Positions 8,504-17,281 of a DNA stretch of 59,915 nt are shown piece after piece (positions within the stretch are counted from its first letter, which is position 1; the number at the start of each line of letters is the position of its first letter). The stretch lies in the NCBI GenBank assembly GCA_019038645.1, contig JAHOYT010000032.1, forward strand, positions 1 through 59,915. Reading direction: 5' to 3'. A model generated the notes under the pieces. It worked only from the letters and a program-made list of their open reading frames with translations. It ran no database searches and was not told the origin of the DNA. This DNA comes from Bacteroidales bacterium. Lineage in GTDB: Bacteria > Bacteroidota > Bacteroidia > Bacteroidales > UBA12077. A program made the translations under genes and the position numbers.

Positions 8504-8916
8504 AGAATTCAGAAGACAGAATTCAGATAACAGAAAACAGAAATAAATGGGTAGTTCTTTTAAAAATTTGTTAGTTTGGCAAAAGGCACATCAGTTTGTA
8601 TTGGAAGTCTACAATGTAACTAAAGATTTTCCAAAAGAAGAACTTTACGGATTAACGTCTCAATTTAGAAGAGCAGCTATTTCTATTCCTGCAAATATTG
8701 CTGAAGGTTTTACAAGAAAAGGTGAGAAAGATAAACTACGGTTTTATAATATAGCTCAGGGATCACTTGAAGAATGCAGATACTATATCTTATTATCAAA
8801 AGATTTGGGTTATATTATTCAATCTGAGATGAAAGAAATTTTGGAAGAAATTAGCAAAATGTTAGTGTCATACATGAATAAGATCAAGCAAAACTGACTT
8901 CTGACTTCTGAATTCT
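8504..8916. repeat. Inverted repeats framing the four-helix-bundle gene
   Basis: The left arm 8504-8519 (AGAATTCAGAAGACAG) and the right arm 8901-8916 (its complement with one mismatch) bracket the gene. Both arms continue into short reiterated AGAATTCAG or GACTTCT units. The right arm starts four bases past the stop codon. This suggests a small insertable cassette. Confidence 0.7.
8547..8897 (+). CDS. Four-helix-bundle protein (23S rRNA-intervening-sequence type)
   Basis: This is a 116-residue member of the IVS/S23 four-helix-bundle family. Signatures include the N-terminal FKNLLVWQKAHQFVLEVY, FPKEELYGLTSQFRRAAIS, IPANIAEGF, and LEECRYYILLSKDLGYI near the C-terminus. The family is common and highly mobile between loci in Bacteroidota; its biochemical role is unknown. 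It sits alone between two homologous LeuC-LeuD fusion genes, in the same direction, and is bracketed by inverted repeats. It was probably inserted into a pre-existing pair rather than being part of their pathway. Confidence 0.9.
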   Translation: MGSSFKNLLVWQKAHQFVLEVYNVTKDFPKEELYGLTSQFRRAAISIPANIAEGFTRKGEKDKLRFYNIAQGSLEECRYYILLSKDLGYIIQSEMKEILEEISKMLVSYMNKIKQN

Positions 8917-8976
8917 TGTTATTTAGGATTAAAGTACTTTATGATAAAAATAAATTTGAAATAAAAAACTTAACAT

Positions 8977-10758
8977 ATGACTGCAAAAACTTTTGTAGAA
9001 AAAATATTTGATGCTGACTGTGGGAGCATTGTATTTAAGAAGCCTGATATCGTTTTAACGCACGATAATACTGCCAGCATAAAAAATACATTTGAAAAGA
9101 TGGGTGGCGAAAAAGTTGCTGATCCGGGTCAACTTTTAATTGTATTAGATCATAATGCTCCGCCAACAAATGCTAAACTGGCTACACAATACCAAACTGT
9201 TAGAGAAATAGTAAAAAAACAAGGTATTGATAAATTCTATGATGCAGGAAAGGGAATCTGTCATCAGATTATGTCTTATCATGCTATGCCCGGAATGGTA
9301 ATAGTTGGTAGCGATAGTCATACATGTACTGCAGGAGCTTTTAATGCTATGGCTGCTGGTATTGACAGGACGGAAGCTGCAGGATTATGGAAACGTGGCG
9401 AAACCTGGTTCCGTGTTCCTGAAACAATAAAAATAACTTTAAAAGGAAAATTAAATCAGGGCGTTTATGCAAAAGATATATCCCTTTGGATAATTGGAAT
9501 GATGGGTTCTGACGGTGCAGATTATATGTCAATTGAATATCATGGCGATGGAGTTAAAAATTTGAGCATTGCACAACGTATGACATTAGCAAATCTGGCA
9601 TCGGAAATGGGAGCGAAGAATGCTGTTTTTCCGGCTGATAAGGTTTTAACAGAGTTTTACGGAAAAGATAAAGTTGATGGTCTTTGGGCAGATGAAGGTG
9701 CAAACTATGCAAAGGAAATTGAACTGGATTTAAGTGAAATTTATCCATTGGTTGCTGCTCCTCATCATGTTGATAATGTAAAAGCTGTTTCTGAGGTCCA
9801 AGGTAAAAAGGTGCATCAGGGAGTTATCGGAACTTGTACTAATGGAAGATTTGAAGATATTAAAATTGCAACCGAAATTCTTGAAGGAAAACAAATTGCA
9901 GAAGGATTTCAGTTATTAGTTATTCCTGCATCTCAGAAGATTTATCTGCAGGCTATTGAAGAAGGTTTGATTACGAAATTAATTACTGCCGGAGCTACTG
10001 TTTTAAGTGCTTCGTGTGGACCATGTTTAGGAACAGGGCAAGGAATTCCTGCCGATGGATTTACTGTTATTTCAACAGCAAACCGAAACTTTAAGGGCCG
10101 TATGGGAAATAAAGAAGCTGAAATATATCTTGCTTCTCCTGCAACGGTTGCTTATACTGCATTAAAAGGAGTAATAGCTGATCCTCGTGGTAAAGAATAT
10201 AATGACAAGTTCCCATATCAAAAAGAAGCAGGATCAACTGTTGAAATTAAAGCTGATGATAATAGAAAATTAGGTAATGTATGGAATTATGCGGATGCTG
10301 ATAATATTAATACAGACCAGATGTTTGCAGGTAATTTAACGTACAATGTTTTAAGTTCGGATGCAGAGGCAATTATGCCACATTTGTTTGCAGGTTTCGA
10401 CGAAAGCTTTCCAAAAAATGTTGCTAAAGACGACATTGTGATTTCCGGTGAAAATTTTGGTTGTGGAAGTTCAAGGGAACATCCTGCGGTTGGTTTAGCC
10501 CATGCAGGTGTAAAAGCTGTTATTGTAAAATCAAGTAATCGGATTTTTTATCGTTCTTGTATAAATCAGGGCCTTGCTTTAATAGTAAATCCTGAAATAG
10601 TTGATAATTATGTTGCTGGCGATAAAGTTGATATTAATATGGAAAAAGGCATGATTTATATTAATGAAAAAGAATTTAAATTTGCTCCTTTGCCTGAGAA
10701 ATTAATGAAAATTATCGAAAAGAAAGGACTTGTAAACTGGATAAAGTCAGAGGCTTAG
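8977..10758 (+). CDS. Aconitase/isopropylmalate-isomerase family protein, LeuC-LeuD fusion 2
   Basis: This 593-residue protein has the same architecture as the gene at 6691 but is clearly diverged from it. Cluster ligands are Cys287 (GTCTNGR) and Cys347/Cys350 (SCGPC). The large domain has the canonical GSDSHTCTAGAF. The small domain has NINTDQMF and FGCGSSREHPAVGL, closer to archaeal-type LeuD/homoaconitase small subunits, with NLTY at the specificity-loop position. Two non-identical fusions side by side suggest two related isomerisation steps, for example citrate-type and isopropylmalate- or citramalate-type, in one pathway. No leuA or leuB is nearby, so the assignment stays at family level. 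The start ATG is well supported by alignment to the family N-terminus. Confidence 0.87.
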   Translation: MTAKTFVEKIFDADCGSIVFKKPDIVLTHDNTASIKNTFEKMGGEKVADPGQLLIVLDHNAPPTNAKLATQYQTVREIVKKQGIDKFYDAGKGICHQIMSYHAMPGMVIVGSDSHTCTAGAFNAMAAGIDRTEAAGLWKRGETWFRVPETIKITLKGKLNQGVYAKDISLWIIGMMGSDGADYMSIEYHGDGVKNLSIAQRMTLANLASEMGAKNAVFPADKVLTEFYGKDKVDGLWADEGANYAKEIELDLSEIYPLVAAPHHVDNVKAVSEVQGKKVHQGVIGTCTNGRFEDIKIATEILEGKQIAEGFQLLVIPASQKIYLQAIEEGLITKLITAGATVLSASCGPCLGTGQGIPADGFTVISTANRNFKGRMGNKEAEIYLASPATVAYTALKGVIADPRGKEYNDKFPYQKEAGSTVEIKADDNRKLGNVWNYADADNINTDQMFAGNLTYNVLSSDAEAIMPHLFAGFDESFPKNVAKDDIVISGENFGCGSSREHPAVGLAHAGVKAVIVKSSNRIFYRSCINQGLALIVNPEIVDNYVAGDKVDINMEKGMIYINEKEFKFAPLPEKLMKIIEKKGLVNWIKSEA

Positions 10759-10787
10759 GTTTTAAGTTTGTTGGAATATATTGAAGT

Positions 10788-10934
10788 GACTGTCCAAAAA
10801 GTCTTAAGATTGTTCATATTTCGACAGGCTCAATATGACAACTGTCAAATAATCATGCTGTCATACTGAGCCTGCCTGCCGCTGGCAGGCTTATCGAAGT
10901 GTAAACAAGAAAAAAGAGGGTTTTTGGACAGCCT
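10788..10934. repeat. Nested inverted-repeat element (MITE-like) with GC palindrome insert
   Basis: The outer arms GACTGTCCAAAAA (10788-10800) and TTTTTGGACAGCC (10921-10933) enclose inner arms at 10820-10840 and 10859-10898. The right inner arm equals the left one plus about 19 bp, a GC palindrome at 10871-10890 (GCCTGCCGCTGGCAGGC core). It has no coding capacity. It may be a non-autonomous mobile repeat; the outer right arm with its T-run could also terminate transcription. Confidence 0.65.
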
Positions 10935-11001
10935 CTTTTTTATTATTCGAAAGAAAAATGTAAATAACATGTATAATTTTTTCTGATTAAAGATATTTTT
11001 A

Positions 11002-11009
11002 TATTTTTG
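11002..11009 (+). promoter_or_regulatory. Candidate -7 box for tRNA-Arg
   Basis: TATTTTTG fits TAnnTTTG and lies 17 bases before the tRNA 5' end. The -33 position is T-rich without the G. Confidence 0.4.
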
Positions 11010-11026
11010 CATCGCTAAAAGATATT

Positions 11027-11100
11027 GGTCCCGTAGCTCAGTTGGATAGAGCAACAGCCTTCTAAGCTGTGGGTCGAAGGTTCGAATCCTTCCGGGATCA
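11027..11100 (+). tRNA. tRNA-Arg (anticodon TCT)
   Basis: A full cloverleaf can be drawn. The acceptor GGTCCCG pairs with CGGGATC (one G-U pair), the D-arm contains AGCTCAGTTGGATAGAGC, the anticodon stem ACAGC/GCTGT holds loop CTTCTAA with anticodon TCT at 11061-11063, and the T-arm contains GGTTCGAATCC. The discriminator is A and CCA is not encoded. It reads AGA codons, which should be heavily used in this AT-rich genome. Confidence 0.95.
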
Positions 11101-11113
11101 CTAAATTAGCTAA

Positions 11114-11141
11114 GCCATTACAAATTGTAGTGGCTTTTTTT
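11114..11141 (+). terminator. Terminator after tRNA-Arg
   Basis: An 8-bp stem GCCATTAC/GTAGTGGC (one G-T pair) with loop AAATT is followed by a run of seven T residues. Confidence 0.75.
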
Positions 11142-11230
11142 ATTGAATTTTACTATCCGAATTGGAAACCTTCCTGAATTTTGATAACTTGTAAAAGGTA
11201 GGATTATCACAGTTATTAAAAATCTTAAAT

Positions 11231-11923
11231 ATGACCAACGTTTTACTTAAATATTTAGAAGATAGATATAAATACAATATCCCAAAAAAAGAAGTTAAAT
11301 CATCGGGGCCAGTTATTACAATTTCCAGGGATTTTGGATGTCCGGCAAATTTGTGTGCAACAGATCTGGCAGAGTTACTTTCAAATATGGATAAAAATAA
11401 CAAAGAGCCATGGAAAGTTGTAAGCAAAGAAATTCTGGATCGGGCTGCTCATGAATTAGGGCTTTCTGCAGAAAAAATAGAATTTGTATTTAAGTATGAA
11501 AAAAAAAGTGCAGTTGATGAAATTATTGAGTCTTTATCAAGTAAATATTATAAAAGTGAAAGAAAAATTAGAAATACGATACGTGATGTGATCAGATCAA
11601 TTGGCGAACAAGGCAGAGTAATAATTGTGGGGAGAGCAGGATCGGTAATTTTAGGAGATATTCCTAACTCCTTGCATGTTAGGTTAATTGCACCATTGAA
11701 ATATAGAATAGATGGTGTAAGCAGAAGACATGAGATTTCGCATAATGAAGCCCGGAAATTAACTTTGGAAATGGATCAAAAACGTGCTCAGTTAAGAAAT
11801 GATTTCGCAGGTGGGAAATTAGATTATGTAGATTATGATATTATTGTTAATTGTGAAAATCTTAAATCGGACGATGTGGTTGAATTGATCGCAAAAGCGG
11901 CCGAAATGCGAAAATTAATTTAA
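11231..11923 (+). CDS. Cytidylate-kinase-like family protein
   Basis: This 230-residue protein has the Cytidylate_kin2 layout: VITISRDFGCPANLCATDLAE at the P-loop position, DRAAHELGLS, then IIVGRAGSVILGDIPNSLHVRL and the basic lid region RRHEISHNEARKL. In true CMP kinases the P-loop is GxxGxGK. Here, as in much of this family, that loop is not canonical, so kinase activity on CMP is doubtful. Members are widespread in anaerobes and their function is unknown. It is a single gene with its own terminator, directly after the tRNA. The N-terminal 25 residues are an extra basic helix. Confidence 0.8.
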   Translation: MTNVLLKYLEDRYKYNIPKKEVKSSGPVITISRDFGCPANLCATDLAELLSNMDKNNKEPWKVVSKEILDRAAHELGLSAEKIEFVFKYEKKSAVDEIIESLSSKYYKSERKIRNTIRDVIRSIGEQGRVIIVGRAGSVILGDIPNSLHVRLIAPLKYRIDGVSRRHEISHNEARKLTLEMDQKRAQLRNDFAGGKLDYVDYDIIVNCENLKSDDVVELIAKAAEMRKLI

Positions 11924-11943
11924 TAAAAATAACTTATAAATTA

Positions 11944-11975
11944 AAGTCCGGCTATTAGCCGGACTTTTTTTATCT
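11944..11975 (+). terminator. Rho-independent terminator
   Basis: The stem AAAGTCCGGCT/AGCCGGACTTT with a three-base loop is followed by seven T residues, 20 bases after the cytidylate-kinase-like gene. Confidence 0.88.
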
Positions 11976-12033
11976 ACGCAAAAATTTAAATAAATAAACC
12001 AATCATGTGTGTTAATTGAAATGCATAGAAAAA

Positions 12034-12063
12034 AGAGGGAAGTAAATTACATCCCTCTTTTTG
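12034..12063 (-). terminator. Terminator of the secreted subtilisin gene
   Basis: On the minus strand, stem AGAGGGATG...TTCCCTCT is followed by a T-run, just past the stop codon of the protease gene. Confidence 0.7.
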
Positions 12064-12068
12064 ATAAT

Positions 12069-15000
12069 TTATTGTTTAATAAATTGTTTAACTAGCGGTT
12101 CTTTTTCATCTTCAATTGAAATGATGTATAAACCAGTAGGTAATTCAGAAATATCTACTTCTTTTTCACTACCATTCATCTCAAGAGTTTTTACTAAAGT
12201 ACCAACCATGTTGTAAATTCTTATTGTTCCAACTCTATGCCCATTTATCACATCTACATTAATAAATGTACTCGCTGGATTTGGATAAATATTAACAGTT
12301 GATTTTCCGTTTATATTATCATTAACATTTAGAGGTGTAGAGGTAAAACTTGTTGTAGCAGGAAGACAGAAATTTGTTACTTCTGATGAAGTAAATGAAC
12401 CTCCTGATGCTAATACTGCTCCTCCGGTAACTTCTAATGTATATGAACCACTTCCGTATGCACAACAAATACCATCACCATATGAATCCAAAATAGTGAA
12501 ATCATAACAATCATCTTCTAAATCATTAATTGGAATAACAAGAGTTGATCCATCAGCTTGAGACGCATATGTTCCACCTGAAGCAACAGTTGATCCGGCA
12601 TTATTCTTCAATGTCCAACTTGTTTCTTCCGGATAGTTATCAAATGTAATAGTTAATGTTAAATTCGTACCAGTTGGATTTGTTGTACTAGTAGTTAAGC
12701 TAATATCATCAATAGCGAAATCACTTCTATAACTACTTGCTGTTGTTGCAACATAACGAAGTTGAACAGAACTACCATAATAAGAACTTAAGCTAACAGT
12801 AGCATTATACCAGGAATTTCCCTGATCTCCGGATTTTGTCCATAATGTGGTCCATGAAGTTCCATCTATACTAGCTTGTAATTCCATTGTTCCCATACTT
12901 GAACCATACATATGATATGCAAAATTAAAGTTTGCATTTGATTCTGCTGTAAGATCGAAACAAGGGCTATTTATTATAGCAACTTTATTTGGATATCCGG
13001 TACCACTACCTGATGATTCAACATATAAGTAATAAGTTCCTTCATCAGCAGACGATGGACCTGTACTTGAAGAAGGTGTTCCACTTGCATCAACAGTCCA
13101 GTCTATATCATCGTTTGAATCTTGTGTCCAGTCACCTATAGAACCTTCAAATCCTTGAGAATATGGATATGAAGTTATTCCGCCGGTACATCCACCACCA
13201 ACAGGATCAAGGGTTGTAACATTTAATGTACTACTTGCAGCAGAAACATTTCCTGCAGCATCTTTTGCATTAACAGACATTGCATAAGTTGTAGAAGCTG
13301 TTAAACCTGTTATACTAGCAGATGTTCCTGTTACAGAACCCAATAAACTTCCATTTTTGTAAACATCATATCCGGTAACTCCTACATTATCAGTTGAAGC
13401 AGTCCATGCAAGTGTAAATGAAGTTTCAGTTATACTTGATGAAGATAAACCAGTTGGAGCTGTTGGAGCTTGTGTATCAGCAGGATCTTCAGTTGTAACA
13501 TTTATAGTACTACTGGCAGCTGAAATATTTCCTTCAGCATCTTTAGCTTTAACATAAAATGAATATGTTGTTGAAGCTGAAAGACCGGTTACGTTATAAT
13601 TGGTAGCAGAAGTAGAAGCCATTAGCGTACCATTTCTATACAAATCATATTCCGTAACACCAACATTATCGGTTGAAGCATTCCAGTTTAAAGTTGCTGT
13701 TGAAGTTGTAACATTTGAAGCACTTAAGCCTGTTGGAGCCGTTGGATCTTCTGTATCAGGACCAGCTGCACCAAAAGTTACTGTATAATCTTCAACTTCA
13801 CCGTAAGTGAATGTTTCACAAGCTGTCTGAGCTGCATTATATTTCATTGAAACTCTCATTCTGGTTGTTCCACTTGCCGTTGAAAGTACATTAATAATGC
13901 CGTTAACTGTTGAACTGCTCATTCCTCCCTGATCAAATGCAAGCTCATTTGCATCATCAAAATCTTTATCATTATTGTAATCAATCCAGATTTTCCAGTA
14001 TTCATTATAGGATGAGTTTGAAAAGCCAGGTGTTAAAGAAATACTAACTGCTGCACCTGCTTCCAAAGCAATGTTTTCGCTTGTAAAATCTGTATATCCT
14101 GCCGCGTTTGATGCGTTAGTATAAGATCCGATCTGTACTTCATCAATCCATTCATAAGAAAAATTAGTTCCTTTTGAATCACAATATACAGCAACTATTT
14201 CGCTTGTTGTAATTGAAACTGTATTACTTGCTCCAGATTCATTACCAGCACCATCTTTAGCTTTTACATAAAATGAATATGCAGTTGATGCAGAAAGTCC
14301 TGTTACTGAATAAGATGTACTTGAAGATGTAGTTAAGTAACTGCCATTTCTGTATATATCATAACCTGTAACACCGATATTATCTGTTGCAGCATTCCAG
14401 TTTAAAGCAACTGAAGATTCTGTAACATTAGATGATACAAGTCCCGATGGAGTAGTTGGAGCTTCTGTATCAACAACAACTGATCCACCTAAAGAAGCAA
14501 AAGCATTTATTCTTCCGCTACCAAGTTTACCAATATAAGAAGGATTTTCAGAATCAATATTATCAGCATTATCAACAATGCGATCAAATACTTGTTGTGG
14601 AGTTATACTTCCCTCAAAACGAGAAATAATAAGAGCAGCAACACCAGAAACATGAGGACAAGCCATTGATGTTCCCTGCATTACACCATAAGCTCCATTA
14701 GGATAAGTACTATGAATCGCTGTAGGATCATCGTTAGTTGATATTAGTTCTCCTCCAGGAGCAGCAACATCTACCCAGGTATCGTAGTTAGAATAATAAG
14801 ATCTTTCGTCATTGCAATTTGTTGCAGCAACAGCTAAAACATTATCATAACATCCAGGCCACCATTGTCCGCTTGAACCATCGTTACCTGCAGCAAATAT
14901 AACAATACCGCCATCCATTGGAGCAGATGGAGAACCTGCTTCAGCATTAAAATAATCAATAGCGTCAAGAACTGATTGATCGTAAACATCTTTTGATGTA

Positions 15001-15962
15001 TATCCCCAGCTATTTTGAGAAATTACTGCACCATTGTCAGCAGCATAAGTATATGCTTCTTCAAATCCACCGGTACTTTGAGCAAATACATTACATGACA
15101 TAATTCTAACACCATCGTTACTTCCTGAGCCACCAGCAACACCAGCCACACCGATACCATTATTAGTTTCAGCAGCAACTGTTCCGGCTACGTGAGTTCC
15201 ATGATCACCAACATAAATTTCACCTTTATCGTCACCAAAATTGTAACCATAAATATCATCTACATAACCGTTGTTATCATCATCAACATTATTTCCGGCA
15301 ATTTCACCAGGATTAACCCACATGTTTCCGGCTAAATCAGGATGATCCCAATCTACACCACCATCTTCAATAGCTACAATAACATTTGAACTACCTGTTT
15401 CAAGAGTCCATGCTTCCAATAAACTGATATCATCACCAGCTGTACCACCATTTTGACCAGTATTTTCATAATGCCACTGATCAGAAAAGTTAGGATCATT
15501 TGGCGTTCCTGTAAGCGATTTGGTATCAGTTAAGCCAGTTAACTGCGCTTTATATTCAGGATTAGCATGTTCCACATCTGATGAATTTTTAAATTCAGAA
15601 GCTAATTCATTAGGTTGGGCTTTTGTATTAAACTCGATTTTATACCAAAGATGCAAACCATATTCTCTGTGTTTTGCTTCGTTTATACCTGCATCTCTGA
15701 ATATACGTGTATATTTAACAACACCGTACTTTTGATTTAGTTTGTCGATACCTTCAATTCCTGTTTGAACGTATCCTGCTTTTTGATCAGCAACAATTTC
15801 TCTTGCTGAAGCTGATTTGCCTAATAAATTATCAAATTGCTTCGACTTTTCGGCTTTAAATTTAACTTTTAAGACTCCGTCTATAACATCAGATGAGCTC
15901 TGACCAAACGAAATACTACCAAATAGAATTAATGTAATTAGTAGAGTAAAAATTCTCTTCAT
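12069..15962 (-). CDS. T9SS-secreted S8 subtilisin-like serine protease with FN3 repeats
   Basis: The protein has 1297 residues. A signal peptide (about 1-20, ending SFGQ) precedes a fervidolysin-like propeptide region (to about 140). The S8 catalytic domain (about 160-485) carries Asp200 (IEDGGVD), His257 (HGTHVAG) and Ser432 (GTSMACPHVSG), all intact. Then come FN3 domain 1 (about 495-583), a GEVED-type adhesion domain ending YGEVEDYTV (about 585-735), FN3 domains 2 and 3 (about 740-920), a MAM-like lectin-type domain (about 925-1090), a beta domain with DSYGDGICCAYGSG, and a C-terminal T9SS sorting domain starting near INIYPNPAS (about 1225). It is expected to be exported by T9SS and attached or released at the surface as a degradative protease. 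No partner genes are adjacent; it has its own terminator. Confidence 0.93.
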   Translation of the reverse strand: MKRIFTLLITLILFGSISFGQSSSDVIDGVLKVKFKAEKSKQFDNLLGKSASAREIVADQKAGYVQTGIEGIDKLNQKYGVVKYTRIFRDAGINEAKHREYGLHLWYKIEFNTKAQPNELASEFKNSSDVEHANPEYKAQLTGLTDTKSLTGTPNDPNFSDQWHYENTGQNGGTAGDDISLLEAWTLETGSSNVIVAIEDGGVDWDHPDLAGNMWVNPGEIAGNNVDDDNNGYVDDIYGYNFGDDKGEIYVGDHGTHVAGTVAAETNNGIGVAGVAGGSGSNDGVRIMSCNVFAQSTGGFEEAYTYAADNGAVISQNSWGYTSKDVYDQSVLDAIDYFNAEAGSPSAPMDGGIVIFAAGNDGSSGQWWPGCYDNVLAVAATNCNDERSYYSNYDTWVDVAAPGGELISTNDDPTAIHSTYPNGAYGVMQGTSMACPHVSGVAALIISRFEGSITPQQVFDRIVDNADNIDSENPSYIGKLGSGRINAFASLGGSVVVDTEAPTTPSGLVSSNVTESSVALNWNAATDNIGVTGYDIYRNGSYLTTSSSTSYSVTGLSASTAYSFYVKAKDGAGNESGASNTVSITTSEIVAVYCDSKGTNFSYEWIDEVQIGSYTNASNAAGYTDFTSENIALEAGAAVSISLTPGFSNSSYNEYWKIWIDYNNDKDFDDANELAFDQGGMSSSTVNGIINVLSTASGTTRMRVSMKYNAAQTACETFTYGEVEDYTVTFGAAGPDTEDPTAPTGLSASNVTTSTATLNWNASTDNVGVTEYDLYRNGTLMASTSATNYNVTGLSASTTYSFYVKAKDAEGNISAASSTINVTTEDPADTQAPTAPTGLSSSSITETSFTLAWTASTDNVGVTGYDVYKNGSLLGSVTGTSASITGLTASTTYAMSVNAKDAAGNVSAASSTLNVTTLDPVGGGCTGGITSYPYSQGFEGSIGDWTQDSNDDIDWTVDASGTPSSSTGPSSADEGTYYLYVESSGSGTGYPNKVAIINSPCFDLTAESNANFNFAYHMYGSSMGTMELQASIDGTSWTTLWTKSGDQGNSWYNATVSLSSYYGSSVQLRYVATTASSYRSDFAIDDISLTTSTTNPTGTNLTLTITFDNYPEETSWTLKNNAGSTVASGGTYASQADGSTLVIPINDLEDDCYDFTILDSYGDGICCAYGSGSYTLEVTGGAVLASGGSFTSSEVTNFCLPATTSFTSTPLNVNDNINGKSTVNIYPNPASTFINVDVINGHRVGTIRIYNMVGTLVKTLEMNGSEKEVDISELPTGLYIISIEDEKEPLVKQFIKQ

Positions 15963-16226
15963 AATAATAATAGTTTAGGTTAATAAATTAATTAATAAAT
16001 TGGGCATTTAAAATGGCCGGAAATATATAATAAAAAGAGATTTGTTTATCCTTTTATTGATGAACAACAATTTCCTACCCACAAAAAACAGTTAACAACA
16101 TTTTTTAGCACTTATTAAAAATTTTTAATCATTATATTAGTTAAAAAATGAAACTTCTTTTGTTTTTTCATTAGCAGTTTTTTTAAACATTTTTATGCCC
16201 TTATTGTTAGAAGAAAAAATATTATT

Positions 16227-17003
16227 ATGGATTTCAATTTAAAAAATCAATATTTTATTGTCACCGGAGTTACCAGTGGTTTCGGAAAATCTGTTTCTCA
16301 ACTTTTAATGAAGGAAGGTGCCGGCGTTATTGGTGTTGCAAGAAGAGAAGAAATGCTTGTAGACATCAAAAAAGAATTTGATAATCAGTTTGATTACGTA
16401 GTTGCAGATATTACAAGGGAAGAATCAATAACAACTATTTTGGAAAAAGTTGGTAACAAGACGATATCAGGAATATTTATTAATGCAGGAGGACCACCTG
16501 CTAAATCATTTCTGGAAACCGAACTTGCTGATTGGGATGATGCATATAGAAAATTATTGCGTTGGAAGGTAGATATTGTAAAAAGATTAATTCCGCGTTT
16601 TGTGAAACAGGATTATGGACGAATTTTGTTTCTGGAAAGTTCGTCAGTAAAACAACCTATTGAAAATCTTGTTTTAAGTACTTCCTTAAGAATGTCCGTA
16701 GTTGGTTTGGCTAAAACAATATCGGAAGAGCTTTCTGAAAATGGTATTACCGCGAATGTTTTAGCACCGGGATCTCATAATACATCTGCATTAGATCGTT
16801 TAATTCATAAGAAAGCTGAAATTAAATCTATTTCATTCGAATCTGCCAAAATGGAATTTGAAAAAGGCACGAAGGTTGGATTTCTTGGTAATCCGGACGA
16901 TTTAGCTTCAATGGCTGTCTGGTTATTATCTCCTTTATCGAAATTTGTTACAGGACAAACTATTAGCATTGCAGGAGGAGCAATAAAAAGTGTTTTTGGA
17001 TAG
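16227..17003 (+). CDS. Atypical short-chain dehydrogenase/reductase
   Basis: This 258-residue SDR-fold protein has the nucleotide-binding TGVTSGFGKS (residues 13-22) and NAGG after the fourth strand. The catalytic Tyr-x-x-x-Lys motif is absent: where YxxxK should stand the sequence reads STSLRMSVVGLAK, although the preceding Ser-rich strand (LESSSVKQP) is kept. The C-terminal GGAIKSVFG is typical of SDRs. It belongs to the 3-oxoacyl-ACP-reductase-like group known to lack the tetrad. It may bind NAD(P) or a ligand without standard reductase activity. It may be co-transcribed with the DUF6485/tag/mnmE genes 64 bp downstream. Confidence 0.85.
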   Translation: MDFNLKNQYFIVTGVTSGFGKSVSQLLMKEGAGVIGVARREEMLVDIKKEFDNQFDYVVADITREESITTILEKVGNKTISGIFINAGGPPAKSFLETELADWDDAYRKLLRWKVDIVKRLIPRFVKQDYGRILFLESSSVKQPIENLVLSTSLRMSVVGLAKTISEELSENGITANVLAPGSHNTSALDRLIHKKAEIKSISFESAKMEFEKGTKVGFLGNPDDLASMAVWLLSPLSKFVTGQTISIAGGAIKSVFG

Positions 17004-17067
17004 AGAATTTATTTGTTAGCTGGTATATTATCTATTATTTTTGTTTTGAATTTAATAGTTTAATATC

Positions 17068-17277
17068 ATGGAATGTAAAAAAGAGCAAAATAAAGTAAAC
17101 TGCAACTGTACATATTCATGTAGTAAAAAAGGTGTGTGCTGTGACTGTATTGCTTATCATAGAAATCTCAGGCAGTTGCCGGCATGTTATTTCCCCGATG
17201 ATGTGGAAAAAACATATGATCGTTCAGTAAGTAAGTTTTTAGAGACAATACAGGAACGTGGACCAATCTGGAACTAA
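17068..17277 (+). CDS. DUF6485 small cysteine-rich protein
   Basis: This is a 69-residue protein with eight to nine cysteines in the first 45 residues ([20 protein letters not shown]), followed by [17 protein letters not shown]. That pattern is the DUF6485 family, widespread in anaerobes. The Cys/His set suggests a zinc or Fe-S site, but function is unknown. It ends four bases before the tag start and so is probably in one transcript with tag and mnmE. Confidence 0.85.
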   Translation: MECKKEQNKVNCNCTYSCSKKGVCCDCIAYHRNLRQLPACYFPDDVEKTYDRSVSKFLETIQERGPIWN

Positions 17278-17281
17278 AATT

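Noticed and set aside
8504-8916. Four-helix-bundle cassette considered as an integron cassette with attC
   Set aside because: The flanks are simple inverted reiterated units without the R-box core sites of attC, and no integrase is nearby.
10788-10934. Nested repeat considered as part of a full insertion sequence
   Set aside because: There is no room for a transposase and no coding frame inside; at most it is a non-autonomous repeat.
11231-11923. tRNA-Arg as an integration site for a genomic island
   Set aside because: I see no integrase gene nor a repeat of the tRNA 3' end downstream in the window.
13200-14490. Repeated DNA in the protease gene considered as mobile repeats
   Set aside because: The similarity follows the three FN3 protein domains and is explained by domain duplication.
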